64,000 nucleotides of DNA from Pseudarthrobacter sp. C4D7 (GCF_013359725.1 NZ_JABFMW010000002.1:310001-374000), one strand, 5' to 3'. Positions 6,895 through 16,457 are shown, counted from the first letter of the stretch. The notes: a model not told the origin generated them from the letters alone. Made by a program: numbers and translations.

Positions 6895-8507
6895 GCCGGC
6901 ACGGCGCGGCCCGCCAGTCCTCGCGGCTGGATGCCCGGCTCCAGGCCCTCCAGGACGCACGCGAACTGGGGGAGGGGGTGCTCCCGGACCAGGCGCTGCA
7001 GGAAGCGTTCGATGTCCTGGAACGGGCAAGTTCGCGCCGGTCCCTGTCCGGCGACCACACCGTGGTGGGCTTCTTCGGGGCAACGGGAAGCGGCAAGTCG
7101 TCCCTCTTCAACGCCGTCAGCGGGGCGGAAATTGCGACGGCGGCTGCCCGCCGTCCCACCACCTCCGAACCGTTGGCGGGGGTCTGGGGAGCGGCGGGCA
7201 GCGAAGCGCTCCTTGACTGGCTGGAGGTGGGGCACCGGCACCAGGCGGCGCCGGTAGAGGGCTTCGCGGACGAAGGGACCGGACTGATCCTGCTGGACCT
7301 TCCGGACTTCGACTCCACCCGCGCCGCCAACCGGGAGATCGTGCAGCGCATGGTGGGCATGGTGGATGTCCTGGTGTGGGTGCTCGATCCGCAGAAGTAC
7401 GCCGACGCGGCCGTCCACCACGGGTTCCTTGCCCCACTGGCCTCCCATGGGGCCGTCACGCTTGTGGTCCTCAACCAGGTGGACCGGCTGCCCGGCCACG
7501 ATGTCCAGCCGGTGCTCGATTCGCTGCACGCGATCCTTGCCGGCGAAGGGCTGGGACAGGTCCGGGTGCTTCCCGCATCCGCCCTGACCGGGGCAGGCAT
7601 CCACGAGGTGCGCGCAGCGATCCGCAAGGTGGCAGTCCAGCGGCAGGCCCAGTCCCGGCGCTTGGAGGCAGATATTTCCAAGGCCGCGGAGGACCTGCGG
7701 AGTGCCTCCGGTGACGGTGACGCTGCAGGGATCCGCTCTGCCGACAGGGCCCGGCTTGCCAATGAACTGGCTATCGCGGCCAATGTCCCTGCGGTGGTGC
7801 GCGCGGTGGGACAGTCGTACCGCCTGGAGTCCGTGCGCCGCACCGGCTGGCCGGTAATCCGCTGGCTCTCGCGGTTCCGGGTTGACCCGCTGCGGCGGCT
7901 CAACCTGCGCAGCAGCGCCCCGGCCGGACTGAACCGGACATCGCTGCCGCCGGCCGGCGCCCCGGAGCGGGCGCGGACCGACGCGGCTGTCAGGGACTTT
8001 GCGGACTCGGCCAGCGCCGGCGCACCCGGCCCGTGGCGGGCAGCGATCCGGGCGGCTGCAAGGGCCGCCCGGGAACGCCTGCCCGATGCGCTGGACCAGG
8101 CCATCGCCGGCACCGACCTGGGTGCCAACCGCGTGGCGTGGTGGTGGGGCGCGTTCAACGTGGTGCAGTGGCTGGCGCTGCTGACGGCCCTGGGCGGACT
8201 GGGCTGGCTGGGCGTCCTGGCCGGGCTCGGCTACCTTCAGCTGCCGGTGCCGGAGGTCCCGCGTGTGGAGGGATGGCCGGCGCCCACCCTGATGATCGCC
8301 CTCGGCGTGGTGCTGGGACTTTTCCTGGCCGTCACAGGGCGGATCATTGCGGCCGGAGCCGCCCGGGCCAGGTCTGCCAGGGCACGACGCCGGCTCAACA
8401 GTGCCGTTGCAGGCACGGCGCAGGAGCTGGTGGTGGAGCCCGTGGAGACGGAGATTGGCAGGCTGGCGGCCTTTACCAAGGCCCTGAAGAAAGCCCGGCA
8501 GGACTAG
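6891..8507 (+). CDS. P-loop GTPase with C-terminal transmembrane helices, second of a pair (YfjP-like)
   Basis: 538-residue protein whose P-loop FGATGSGKSS covers about residues 62-71. LLDLPDFDS serves as the G3 region and LVVLNQVDRL as the G4 region (NQVD instead of NKxD). After a helical middle section there are two hydrophobic segments near the C-terminus, around WWGAFNVVQWLALL and APTLMIALGVVLGLF, which would anchor it in the membrane. It starts in an ATGA overlap with the first GTPase, so the two are almost surely co-translated and may form a heteromeric GTPase. The role is unknown. It converges on the DUF1697 gene with ten bases between the stops. Confidence 0.8.
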   Translation: MSRHGAARQSSRLDARLQALQDARELGEGVLPDQALQEAFDVLERASSRRSLSGDHTVVGFFGATGSGKSSLFNAVSGAEIATAAARRPTTSEPLAGVWGAAGSEALLDWLEVGHRHQAAPVEGFADEGTGLILLDLPDFDSTRAANREIVQRMVGMVDVLVWVLDPQKYADAAVHHGFLAPLASHGAVTLVVLNQVDRLPGHDVQPVLDSLHAILAGEGLGQVRVLPASALTGAGIHEVRAAIRKVAVQRQAQSRRLEADISKAAEDLRSASGDGDAAGIRSADRARLANELAIAANVPAVVRAVGQSYRLESVRRTGWPVIRWLSRFRVDPLRRLNLRSSAPAGLNRTSLPPAGAPERARTDAAVRDFADSASAGAPGPWRAAIRAAARAARERLPDALDQAIAGTDLGANRVAWWWGAFNVVQWLALLTALGGLGWLGVLAGLGYLQLPVPEVPRVEGWPAPTLMIALGVVLGLFLAVTGRIIAAGAARARSARARRRLNSAVAGTAQELVVEPVETEIGRLAAFTKALKKARQD

Positions 8508-8517
8508 GGACTGTTAG

Positions 8518-9063
8518 CTAGCCCGCGTCGAGGGCCTGGGCGGCGTCGCGGACCTTGACCAGGGTACGCAGGTTACGGGTGGTGGTTGCGGCCTTGAACT
8601 TTGTCCTGGAGCTGATTTTGCTGAAGGGGCTGTCCAGGGTTCCACCCACGGATGCCAGCCACGCAAGAGCCTCCGGGGCCAGCCGCTGCTGGTCATGGCC
8701 TTCCAGCCCTGAGCCGGCCGCCTCCAGTTCGTCGAGGACGGCCGGGTCGGAGGACAGGGTGATGTAGGTGTGCGTTGACTTGTCGTCTTCAGGGTAGGGG
8801 CAGGATTCCACCAGGCTGCCTACCCGTGCGGCGTCCAGCACCACAACCCAGGCCTCGTAGCCGAAGGCTGCACGGAGGCATGTCTCGCACTCCTGTTTCA
8901 CGGCTGCGGCATCCAGGCTGCTGGAGAGCACCACGTTGCCGCTCGCCAGGAGCGTCTTTGCATCCTGGAAACCGCAGTCCTTCAGTGCGTCCCTGAGGTC
9001 CGCCATTTTGATGTTGATGCCGCCCACGTTGATGCCGCGGAGGAACACTGCGTAGCTGCTCAT
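8518..9063 (-). CDS. DUF1697 domain-containing protein
   Basis: 181-residue cytoplasmic protein matching the DUF1697 family from its N-terminal YAVFLRGINVGGIN block, which is the most conserved family feature, through LLASGNVVLSS. The biochemical role of the family is unknown. ATG 9063 is chosen over the in-frame GTG 9069 because TAGGCT stands exactly six bases ahead of it, the leaderless-promoter pattern of this window. The IclR-type regulator gene ends 42 bases upstream on the same strand. Confidence 0.88.
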   Translation of the reverse strand: MSSYAVFLRGINVGGINIKMADLRDALKDCGFQDAKTLLASGNVVLSSSLDAAAVKQECETCLRAAFGYEAWVVVLDAARVGSLVESCPYPEDDKSTHTYITLSSDPAVLDELEAAGSGLEGHDQQRLAPEALAWLASVGGTLDSPFSKISSRTKFKAATTTRNLRTLVKVRDAAQALDAG

Positions 9064-9069
9064 CGCCAC

Positions 9070-9075
9070 AGCCTA
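9070..9075 (-). promoter_or_regulatory. -10 element for leaderless DUF1697 transcript
   Basis: On the minus strand TAGGCT is followed by six bases and then ATG, so transcription would begin at or next to the start codon. Confidence 0.55.
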
Positions 9076-9105
9076 GCCGCGTAGGTGGCCGGTAGCCGGA
9101 AGGGC

Positions 9106-9825
9106 TTAGTCGTTGTTCTTCCGCAGCGCCTCGGTCAGGATGCGTCCGGCATTGCAGACCACTTCCGCGTGGAGGCGTCCCGGCTGCCGGGTCAGACGCT
9201 CTATGGGGCCGGAAATGGAGACGGCGGCAATCACCCTGCCGGAGGGGCCCCGCACCGGTGCCGAGACGGAGGCGACTCCCGGCTCGCGTTCGCCAAGACT
9301 CTGTCCCCAGCCCCGGCGTCGTACCCCTGCCAGGACCGTGGGAGTGAAGCGGGCCGACTGCAGGCCCTCCAGGAGCCGGTCGTGGTCCTCCCAGGCCAGC
9401 AGCACCTGGGCTGCCGACCCTGCCTTCATGGACAACTGGGTGCCCACCGGGATGGTGTCGCGCAGGCCGATGGGCCGCTCGGCCGAGGCGACGCAGACGC
9501 GCCAGTCGCCCTGGCGGCGGAAGATCTGGGCGCTTTCGCCGGTGGCGTCCCGCAGCTGCATGAGGACGGGGCCGGCGGAAGCGATCAGGCGGTCCTCGCC
9601 GGCTGCAGAGGCGAGCTCAACCAGCCTGCTGCCGAGCACGAACCGGCCCTGGATGTCGCGGCTGACCAGCCGGTGGTGCACCAGCGCCAAAGCGAGGCGG
9701 TGGACGGTGGGCCGGGCCAGGCCTGTGGCGGCCACGAGCTGTGCCAGGGTGGTGGGCCCTGCCTCTAAGGCATCAAGAACCTGGGCCGCTTTATCAATGA
9801 CACCGACTCCACTAGAATTGTCCAT
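9106..9825 (-). CDS. ndgR: IclR-family transcriptional regulator (NdgR/LtbR type)
   Basis: 239-residue regulator with an N-terminal winged helix-turn-helix (about residues 5-65, including LVAATGLARPTVHRLALAL) and a C-terminal IclR effector-binding domain. It is divergent from leuC. This is the arrangement of NdgR in Streptomyces and LtbR in Corynebacterium, which control leucine and other amino-acid biosynthesis genes. The frame is open 50 codons further upstream, but that part has no family similarity and would run through the shared promoter; ATG 9825 begins the standard N-terminus. An inverted repeat at 9841-9855 is a candidate binding site. Confidence 0.9.
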   Translation of the reverse strand: MDNSSGVGVIDKAAQVLDALEAGPTTLAQLVAATGLARPTVHRLALALVHHRLVSRDIQGRFVLGSRLVELASAAGEDRLIASAGPVLMQLRDATGESAQIFRRQGDWRVCVASAERPIGLRDTIPVGTQLSMKAGSAAQVLLAWEDHDRLLEGLQSARFTPTVLAGVRRRGWGQSLGEREPGVASVSAPVRGPSGRVIAAVSISGPIERLTRQPGRLHAEVVCNAGRILTEALRKNND

Positions 9826-9840
9826 GTAATGATATTGCCG

Positions 9841-9855
9841 TCTCATTATCTGAGA
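9841..9855. promoter_or_regulatory. Candidate operator in the ndgR-leuC intergenic region
   Basis: TCTCATTATCTGAGA has arms TCTCA and TGAGA around five bases. It lies between the divergent regulator and leuC starts, where IclR-type autoregulators usually bind. The assignment to NdgR is inference. Confidence 0.45.
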
Positions 9856-9938
9856 TGCAAATCTTTCGGGTGGCGCCGCGCAGAGCCCTCCTGATTCAGT
9901 TGGACTATTCAGCCAAACAGCAGTGAAGGGAGAGGGCC

Positions 9939-11393
9939 ATGGGAAAGACATTGGCCGAGAAGGTCTGGGACGCACACGTGGTGCGCAAAGGTGACGGCGA
10001 TGGTGCCAGCGCCCAGCCCGACCTCCTGTTCATCGACCTCCACCTGGTCCACGAAGTGACGTCCCCGCAGGCTTTCGAGGGCCTGCGGCTGGCCGGCCGC
10101 AAGCTGCGCCGGCCGGACCTGACCATCGCCACCGAGGACCACAACACCCCTACGCTGGACATCGACAAGCCCATCGCCGACCTCACCAGCCGCACCCAGA
10201 TCCAGACCCTGCGCAACAACTGCGCCGAGTTCGGCGTCCGGCTGCACAGCCTGGGTGATGCAGAACAGGGCATTGTCCACGTTGTGGGTCCGCAGTTGGG
10301 CCTCACGCAGCCCGGCATGACCATTGTCTGCGGTGATTCGCACACGTCAACCCACGGTGCCTTCGGTGCCATGGCCATGGGCATCGGCACCTCCGAGGTG
10401 GAGCACGTCATGGCCACCCAGACCCTGTCACTGAAGCCATTCAAGACCATGGCCGTCAATGTGGAGGGCACGCTGCGCCCCGGCGTCAGCGCCAAGGACA
10501 TTATCCTCGCCGTCATTGCCAAGATCGGCACCGGCGGCGGCCAGGGCTACGTGCTCGAGTACCGGGGTTCGGCCATCCGGGCCCTGTCCATGGAAGCGCG
10601 GATGACCATCTGCAACATGTCCATCGAGGCAGGCGCCCGGGCGGGCATGGTGGCCCCGGACCAGACCACCTACGACTACATGCTGGGCCGCCCGCACGCG
10701 CCGGAGGGCGCGGAGTGGGACGCCGCCGTCGAGTACTGGAACACACTGCGGACCGATGATGACGCCGTCTTCGACGTCGAGGTGGACCTGGACGCAGATA
10801 CCCTGGAGCCGTTCGTCACCTGGGGCACCAACCCCGGGCAGGGCGTGTCCCTGTCCCAGGCGGTTCCCTCGCCCGGGGACTTCGGCGACGAAAACGCCAA
10901 GGCCGCCGCGGAACGCGCCCTGCAGTACATGGGCCTGGAAGCTGGCACACCGATGAAGGATATCCGGGTGGACACCGTCTTCCTGGGCTCCTGCACCAAC
11001 TCCCGGATGGAAGACCTCCGGGCCGCCGCGGACATCATCCGCGGCCGCACCAAGGATCCCAACGTGCGGATGCTGGTGGTTCCCGGGTCCGCGCGCGTCC
11101 GGCTCGAAGCCGAGGCGGAAGGCCTGGACAAGGTCTTCAAGGACTTCGGTGCCGAATGGCGCTTCGCCGGATGTTCCATGTGCCTGGGCATGAACCCGGA
11201 CCAACTGGAGGTGGGGGAGCGCTGCGCCTCAACGTCCAACCGCAACTTTGAGGGGCGCCAGGGCAAGGGCGGCCGCACGCACCTGGTCTCGCCGGTCGTG
11301 GCCGCAGCCACCGCCGTGCGCGGCACCCTCAGCTCGCCCTCGGACCTTGAACCGGCGCCCGAACCCGCAGCCATCCGCATCGACGCAGCCTAG
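9939..11393 (+). CDS. leuC: 3-isopropylmalate dehydratase large subunit
   Basis: 484-residue aconitase-family subunit that, with LeuD, isomerises 2-isopropylmalate to 3-isopropylmalate in leucine synthesis. The three cysteines for the 4Fe-4S cluster are visible: Cys352 in GSCTNSR and Cys412/Cys415 in CSMCLG. The N-terminal [18 protein letters not shown] block and the length are as expected. A purine-rich GGGAGAGGG precedes the ATG. leuD begins nine bases after the stop, and the divergent IclR gene is the likely regulator. Confidence 0.98.
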   Translation: MGKTLAEKVWDAHVVRKGDGDGASAQPDLLFIDLHLVHEVTSPQAFEGLRLAGRKLRRPDLTIATEDHNTPTLDIDKPIADLTSRTQIQTLRNNCAEFGVRLHSLGDAEQGIVHVVGPQLGLTQPGMTIVCGDSHTSTHGAFGAMAMGIGTSEVEHVMATQTLSLKPFKTMAVNVEGTLRPGVSAKDIILAVIAKIGTGGGQGYVLEYRGSAIRALSMEARMTICNMSIEAGARAGMVAPDQTTYDYMLGRPHAPEGAEWDAAVEYWNTLRTDDDAVFDVEVDLDADTLEPFVTWGTNPGQGVSLSQAVPSPGDFGDENAKAAAERALQYMGLEAGTPMKDIRVDTVFLGSCTNSRMEDLRAAADIIRGRTKDPNVRMLVVPGSARVRLEAEAEGLDKVFKDFGAEWRFAGCSMCLGMNPDQLEVGERCASTSNRNFEGRQGKGGRTHLVSPVVAAATAVRGTLSSPSDLEPAPEPAAIRIDAA

Positions 11394-11402
11394 GACAACA
11401 CC

Positions 11403-12005
11403 ATGGAAAAGTTCACCAAGCACACCGGCATTGGCGTCCCGCTGCGCCAGAGCAACGTTGACACCGACCAGATCATCCCCGCGGTGTACCTCAAGCGGAT
11501 CACCCGCACCGGTTTCGAGGACGCCCTGTTTTCGGCATGGCGGAAGGACTCCTCCTTCATCCTGAACCAGGAGCCCTACAGCGCCGGCTCCGTCCTGGTG
11601 GCCGGACCGGACTTCGGTACCGGTTCCTCCCGCGAACATGCCGTCTGGGCGTTAAAGGACTACGGCTTCAAGGCCGTGCTGTCATCCCGCTTCGCCGACA
11701 TCTTCCGCGGCAACTCGGGCAAGCAGGGGCTGCTGGCCGCGCAGGTGGCCCAGGACGACATTGAGCTCATCTGGAAGGAACTCGAGAACGCCCCCGGGAC
11801 CGAGGTCACGGTGGACCTGGAGTCCAAGACCGTGGTGTGCGGCAACATCGTGGCGCCCTTCGAGATTGACGACTACACCCGCTGGCGGCTCCTGGAAGGC
11901 CTGGATGACATCGGGCTGACCCTCCAGCACGAGGCCGACATCACGGCCTACGAGGCCACCCGCCCGTCCTTCAAGCCCAAGACCCTGCCGGCCAAGGTTT
12001 CCTAG
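11403..12005 (+). CDS. leuD: 3-isopropylmalate dehydratase small subunit
   Basis: 200-residue swivel-domain partner of LeuC. The [16 protein letters not shown] segment and the substrate-contact loop [10 protein letters not shown] are present, and the length is normal. It is the second gene of a leuCD operon with nine bases between the genes. A strong GC-rich hairpin follows the stop. Confidence 0.98.
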   Translation: MEKFTKHTGIGVPLRQSNVDTDQIIPAVYLKRITRTGFEDALFSAWRKDSSFILNQEPYSAGSVLVAGPDFGTGSSREHAVWALKDYGFKAVLSSRFADIFRGNSGKQGLLAAQVAQDDIELIWKELENAPGTEVTVDLESKTVVCGNIVAPFEIDDYTRWRLLEGLDDIGLTLQHEADITAYEATRPSFKPKTLPAKVS

Positions 12006-12022
12006 GCACCCTGCCTGCATCC

Positions 12023-12056
12023 CGGCGGGGCGCGGCAGGTCCGCCACGCCCCGCCG
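12023..12056 (+). terminator. GC-rich hairpin after leuD
   Basis: A perfect 10-bp stem (12023-12032 with 12047-12056) with no T-tract, between leuD and the murA promoter. Confidence 0.55.
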
Positions 12057-12071
12057 CCGGTGCCCCCTTAT

Positions 12072-12100
12072 TTCGGTTCGGTAACGCGACCTCCTATGCT
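12072..12100 (+). promoter_or_regulatory. Promoter of murA
   Basis: TTCGGT (12072-12077) and TATGCT (12095-12100) with a 17-base spacer. The predicted start near 12107 gives a leader of about 48 bases containing GAGGAA ahead of the murA ATG. Confidence 0.55.
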
Positions 12101-12154
12101 TGGTTGGAGCCTTTGCAAGGTTTTGGGGGCTAGTGATCGTGAGGAAACCGGTAT

Positions 12155-13480
12155 ATGAGTAGTGTTCTGACAATCCGCGGCGGTGTCCCGCTTACAGGCC
12201 GCGTCAGCGTCCGTGGGGCAAAGAACCTTGTCCCCAAGGCAATGGTGGCGGCGTTGCTGGGCAACGAACCCTCGGTGTTGCGGAACGTGCCGGAGATCAA
12301 GGACGTGGAGGTGGTTACCTCCCTGCTCCAGCTGCACGGCGTGACCGTGGAGAAGGATCCCGTCAACGGCGACCTGACCCTGGACCCCAAGGCTGCCAAG
12401 ACCGCGCCCAGCACCGCGATTGATGCCCACGCCGGCGACTCCCGCATTCCCATCCTGCTGTGCGGACCGTTGATCCACGCGATCGGCGAAGCGTTCATCC
12501 CCGACCTGGGCGGCTGCAAGATCGGTGACCGGCCCATCGACTACCACCTGGACGTCCTGCGCCAGTTCGGTGCCGTCGTGGAGAAACGCCCCGGCGGCAT
12601 CCACATTTCGGCCCCGAAGGGCCTGCACGGCGCCAAGATCTCGCTGCCGTATCCGTCCGTCGGGGCCACGGAGCAGGTCCTGCTGAGCGCCACCCGCGCG
12701 GAAGGCATCACCGAACTCTCCGGTGCCGCCACCGAACCGGAAATCATCGACCTCATCGCGGTGCTGCAGAAGATGGGCGCCATCATCAGCGTCCAGACGG
12801 ACCGCACCATCCGCATCGAGGGTGTCCGCGACCTCGGCGGGTACAACCACCGCGCCCTGTCCGACCGCAACGAGTCGGCGTCCTGGGCGTCCGCGGCGCT
12901 GGTCACGCGCGGCGACATCTTCGTCGAGGGCGCCTCCCAGCGCGACATGATGACCTTCCTGAACACCTACCGCAAGGTCGGCGGCGGAATGGACATCGGC
13001 GAGGACGGCATCCGCTTCTACCACAAGGGCGGAAAGCTGACCCCGCTGGTCCTGGAAACGGACGTCCACCCCGGCTTCATGACCGACTGGCAGCAGCCGC
13101 TGGTCGTGGCGCTCACCCAGGCGGAGGGCGTCTCGATCGTCCACGAGACCGTGTACGAGAACCGCTTCGGTTTCACGGACGCGCTCATCCGCATGGGCGC
13201 CAGCATCCAGGTGCACCGCGAATGCCTGGGCAGCGTCCCGTGCCGGTTCGGCCAGCGCAACTTCCTGCATTCCGCAGTGATCTCCGGCCCCACCCAGCTC
13301 AAGGGCACCGACATCGATGTACCGGACCTCCGCGGCGGCTTCAGCCACCTGATTGCCGCCCTGGCCGCCACGGGAACGTCGCGCGTCACGGGCATCGACA
13401 TCATCAACCGCGGCTACGAGCGTTTTACCGAGAAGCTCGCCGGCCTTGGCGCCGATTTCGACATCACCAGCACGAAGTAG
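12155..13480 (+). CDS. murA: UDP-N-acetylglucosamine 1-carboxyvinyltransferase
   Basis: 441-residue EPSP-synthase-fold enzyme that adds enolpyruvate from PEP to UDP-GlcNAc, the first committed step of peptidoglycan synthesis. Lys23 in RGAKN corresponds to the conserved substrate-binding lysine. Cys121 in GGCKIG corresponds to the catalytic cysteine that fosfomycin alkylates. Because it is Cys and not the Asp found in mycobacteria, this MurA should be intrinsically fosfomycin-sensitive; that is an inference from the family. It heads a murA-plsC-gpsA-ddl run. Confidence 0.97.
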   Translation: MSSVLTIRGGVPLTGRVSVRGAKNLVPKAMVAALLGNEPSVLRNVPEIKDVEVVTSLLQLHGVTVEKDPVNGDLTLDPKAAKTAPSTAIDAHAGDSRIPILLCGPLIHAIGEAFIPDLGGCKIGDRPIDYHLDVLRQFGAVVEKRPGGIHISAPKGLHGAKISLPYPSVGATEQVLLSATRAEGITELSGAATEPEIIDLIAVLQKMGAIISVQTDRTIRIEGVRDLGGYNHRALSDRNESASWASAALVTRGDIFVEGASQRDMMTFLNTYRKVGGGMDIGEDGIRFYHKGGKLTPLVLETDVHPGFMTDWQQPLVVALTQAEGVSIVHETVYENRFGFTDALIRMGASIQVHRECLGSVPCRFGQRNFLHSAVISGPTQLKGTDIDVPDLRGGFSHLIAALAATGTSRVTGIDIINRGYERFTEKLAGLGADFDITSTK

Positions 13481-13489
13481 AGCGGACCA

Positions 13490-14260
13490 GTGAAGGAATC
13501 TGCCAAGAGCAGGGCCACGTTCGTGTTCATCGCCGGCATCGTCCGGCCGCTGATGAACCTCATGATGTCCAAATCGTGGGAGGGCACGGAGAAGCTTCCC
13601 GCGGGCGGTTTCATTGCCGCGCCCAACCACTGCACCGAAATCGACCCCCTGGTGGTGGGGCACATGCTTTACAACCAGAAGCGTGCCCCGCACTTCCTGG
13701 CCAAGGCGGGGTTGTTCAAGGTGCCCGGCCTCGGCCCGCTCCTGCGCGCCACCAAGCAGGTACCGGTGGAGCGGTCGACGGCGGGAGCCAACCGGTCGTT
13801 GCAGGTGGCCCAGGAGATCGTGGCCGAGGGTGGCGCCATCATCATCTACCCGGAGGGCACGCTGACCCGTGACCCCGGCCTGTGGCCGATGAAGGGTCAC
13901 ACCGGCGCAGCCCGGCTGGCACTCGAGGGCGGCATCCCGGTCGTCCCGATCGCGCACTGGGGGGCGCACGAGGTCTTTCCCCGGTACGGCAAGCGGTTCC
14001 ACCTGTTCCCGCGGAAGCGCTCCCGCGTGGTCGTCGGCGATCCCGTGGACCTCAGCGCCTTCGCGGGCCGTCCTCTGGATAAAGCCACCCTTGCCGAGGC
14101 CACCGAGCTGATCATGGACTCCATCACCGGGCTCCTGGCGGGTCTGCGCGGTGAGCAGCCTCCCGCGGAGCGCTGGGATCCGGCCAAGCAGCAGCAGGCC
14201 AAGCATGGACGGTTCGTCGAACGCGGCCAGCAGCCCGGGACCGGAACGGACGCCCAGTGA
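13490..14260 (+). CDS. plsC: 1-acyl-sn-glycerol-3-phosphate acyltransferase family protein
   Basis: 256-residue membrane-associated acyltransferase. The catalytic HX4D motif is His47-Asp52 in NHCTEID, and the PEGT block appears as YPEGTLTRD. It would transfer an acyl chain to lysophosphatidate in phospholipid synthesis. The start is GTG, nine bases after murA. The last 40 or so residues are hydrophilic and Gln-rich and lie outside the conserved domain. Its stop overlaps the gpsA GTG by four bases, and the pairing with gpsA links two steps of glycerolipid synthesis. Confidence 0.9.
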   Translation: MKESAKSRATFVFIAGIVRPLMNLMMSKSWEGTEKLPAGGFIAAPNHCTEIDPLVVGHMLYNQKRAPHFLAKAGLFKVPGLGPLLRATKQVPVERSTAGANRSLQVAQEIVAEGGAIIIYPEGTLTRDPGLWPMKGHTGAARLALEGGIPVVPIAHWGAHEVFPRYGKRFHLFPRKRSRVVVGDPVDLSAFAGRPLDKATLAEATELIMDSITGLLAGLRGEQPPAERWDPAKQQQAKHGRFVERGQQPGTGTDAQ

Positions 14261-15306
14261 CCGCTGACAGAAAGCCGGGAGCGGCCCACACCGTGGCCGT
14301 CCTCGGTGCAGGGTCATGGGGAACAACGTTCGCGAAGATCCTGGCCGATGCTGCCATCGCCACCGGGACGCCGCGCACCATCAGGCTGTGGGGCCGCCGC
14401 GCCGAAGTGGTGGAGGAAATCAACACCAGCCACCGCAACAGCGACTACCTCAAGGACATCGTCCTGCCGGAGAGCATCACGGCCTCAACGGACGTCCGCG
14501 GGGTGCTTGCGGACGCCGAGCTCGTGGTACTGGCCGTTCCGGCGCAATCACTGCGCCCGCAGCTGCGTGAGTGGAAGGACATGATCGCCCCCGGGGCCGT
14601 CGTCGTCTCCCTCATGAAAGGCCTGGAGCTCGGAACGGACGCCCGCATGAGCGAGGTCATCAGCCAGGAGCTGGACCTGCCGCAGGAACGCATCGCCGTC
14701 GTCTCCGGCCCCAACCTCGCCATGGAAATCGCCCGCGGGGAACCCACGGCCTCCGTGGTGGCGTGCACGGATTCGGCGACGGCGGGTTGGCTTGCCAGGA
14801 GCTGCACCGCCCCCTACTTCCGCCCGTACACCACGGCGGACGTCGTCGGCGTCGAAATCGGCGGCATCGTCAAGAACGTGATCGCGCTGGCCGTGGGCAT
14901 TTGCGAAGGCAAGCAGATGGGGGACAACACCAAGGCCTCGGTCATCACCCGGGGGCTTGCCGAAACATCCCGCCTGGCCCTTGCGCTGGGCGGTGAAGCC
15001 AAAACCATGGCCGGGCTCGCAGGGCTTGGCGACCTCGTGGCAACCTGCTCGTCCGCGCTGTCCCGGAACCATACTGCCGGCCGGCTGCTGGGCGAGGGCC
15101 TGACACTTGAAGAGGTGGGCCGGAAAATGACCCAGACTGCCGAGGGCATCAAGTCCGGCCAGGCCGTCCATGAACTTGCCGGCAAGCTCGGCGTCGAAAT
15201 GCCCATCACTGCCGCCGTCGTGGCGGTGCTGGCAGGCAAGCTGTCCGTTGACCAACTGGGGCCGGTTCTGCTGTCCCGGGAATTGAAACCTGAAGGCGAT
15301 TACTGA
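14257..15306 (+). CDS. gpsA: Glycerol-3-phosphate dehydrogenase [NAD(P)+]
   Basis: 349-residue cytoplasmic enzyme reducing dihydroxyacetone phosphate to sn-glycerol 3-phosphate, the phospholipid backbone. The nucleotide-binding motif GAGSWGT is at residues 17-23. The catalytic Lys is in EIGGIVKNVIALA, and the C-terminal AGLGDLVATC and SRNHTAGRLL blocks are typical. GTG start in a GTGA overlap with plsC; ddl begins two bases after its stop. Confidence 0.97.
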   Translation: MTADRKPGAAHTVAVLGAGSWGTTFAKILADAAIATGTPRTIRLWGRRAEVVEEINTSHRNSDYLKDIVLPESITASTDVRGVLADAELVVLAVPAQSLRPQLREWKDMIAPGAVVVSLMKGLELGTDARMSEVISQELDLPQERIAVVSGPNLAMEIARGEPTASVVACTDSATAGWLARSCTAPYFRPYTTADVVGVEIGGIVKNVIALAVGICEGKQMGDNTKASVITRGLAETSRLALALGGEAKTMAGLAGLGDLVATCSSALSRNHTAGRLLGEGLTLEEVGRKMTQTAEGIKSGQAVHELAGKLGVEMPITAAVVAVLAGKLSVDQLGPVLLSRELKPEGDY

Positions 15307-15308
15307 CC

Positions 15309-16457
15309 ATGCCCCAAGACAACCCCACCACGGGACACGCAGCCGCCGACAGGAAGCCGCGCGTGGCCGTCCTTTTCGGCGGCCGTTCCAGCGAACATGC
15401 CGTGAGCTGCGTGACCGCGGCAGGCGTGCTGGGTGCCATCAACAAGGACAAGTACGACGTCATTCCCATCGGGATCGCCAAGACCGGCCAGTGGGTGCTT
15501 GCGCCCGCCGAAACAACCCAGTGGTCCCTCGCCGCCTCGTCGCTCCCTGAAGTGGAGCCGTCGCCGGAAACCGTTACGCTGGCCGAGATCGGCGGCGAAC
15601 ACCAGCTGATCGTGGCATCTCCCAACCAGGTTCCGCAGGAACTGGGTGCCGTTGACGTGGTCTTCCCGCTGCTGCACGGCCCGTTCGGTGAGGACGGCAC
15701 CATCCAGGGCCTGCTGGAGTTGTCGGACACTCGCTACGTGGGCGCCGGGGTCCTGGCATCGGCTGTCGGGATGGACAAGCACTACATGAAGGTGGTTTTC
15801 GAGGCTGCCGGCCTGCAGGTAGGCCCCTACGTGGTGGTGACCGACAGGCAGTGGCGCAAGGACCCCGAAGCTGTGCGGAAGCAGGTGGACCGCCTGGGAT
15901 TCCCGGTCTTCGTCAAGCCTGCCCGGGCGGGGTCCTCCATGGGCATCTCGAAGGTCGACTCCCTCGACGGGCTGGATGCCGCCATCGAGGAAGCCCGCCG
16001 CCATGACCTCAAACTTGTGATCGAAGCCGGCATTGTGGGACGCGAAATCGAGTGTGCGGTCCTGGAAGGCCGGGACACGGACGCGCCCAGGACATCGATG
16101 CCCGGCGAAATCTCCGTAGCGGGCGGTGCCCACGAGTTCTACGACTTCAACGCCAAGTACGTGGAGGATGACGCTGCGGCCCTGAGCTGCCCCGCAGACA
16201 TGCCCGCAGAAGACATCGCCCGGGTCCGCGAGCTGGCCGCCGCAGCCTTTGACGCCGTGGGCGCGGAGGGGCTCAGCCGCGTGGACTTCTTCTACACGCC
16301 GGGCGGGGAACTGATCATCAATGAGATCAATACGATGCCCGGGTTCACGCCCAAAAGCATGTATCCGCAGATGTGGGCAGCCACGGGCATGGATTACGCC
16401 GATCTGATCGACGAACTGATCTACCTGGCACTCAACCGCAAAACCGGCCTGCGCTAG
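15309..16457 (+). CDS. ddl: D-alanine--D-alanine ligase
   Basis: 382-residue ATP-grasp ligase making the D-Ala-D-Ala dipeptide for peptidoglycan. Features seen are the N-terminal GGRSSEH motif (Glu29 corresponds to the substrate-positioning glutamate), the KPARAGSSMG nucleotide loop and the metal-binding INEINTMPG segment near the C-terminus. Tight packing with gpsA suggests one operon from murA to ddl joining wall and membrane precursor supply. A perfect hairpin follows. Confidence 0.97.
   Translation: MPQDNPTTGHAAADRKPRVAVLFGGRSSEHAVSCVTAAGVLGAINKDKYDVIPIGIAKTGQWVLAPAETTQWSLAASSLPEVEPSPETVTLAEIGGEHQLIVASPNQVPQELGAVDVVFPLLHGPFGEDGTIQGLLELSDTRYVGAGVLASAVGMDKHYMKVVFEAAGLQVGPYVVVTDRQWRKDPEAVRKQVDRLGFPVFVKPARAGSSMGISKVDSLDGLDAAIEEARRHDLKLVIEAGIVGREIECAVLEGRDTDAPRTSMPGEISVAGGAHEFYDFNAKYVEDDAAALSCPADMPAEDIARVRELAAAAFDAVGAEGLSRVDFFYTPGGELIINEINTMPGFTPKSMYPQMWAATGMDYADLIDELIYLALNRKTGLR

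Noticed and set aside
9826-9975. N-terminal extension of the IclR regulator to 9975
   Set aside because: It would overlap the leuC start region and contains no family similarity; ATG 9825 starts the winged helix.
12068-14326. 752-codon open frame on the minus strand opposite murA and plsC
   Set aside because: No family motifs; it is the complement of well-recognised genes with strong codon bias, a usual artefact of high GC.
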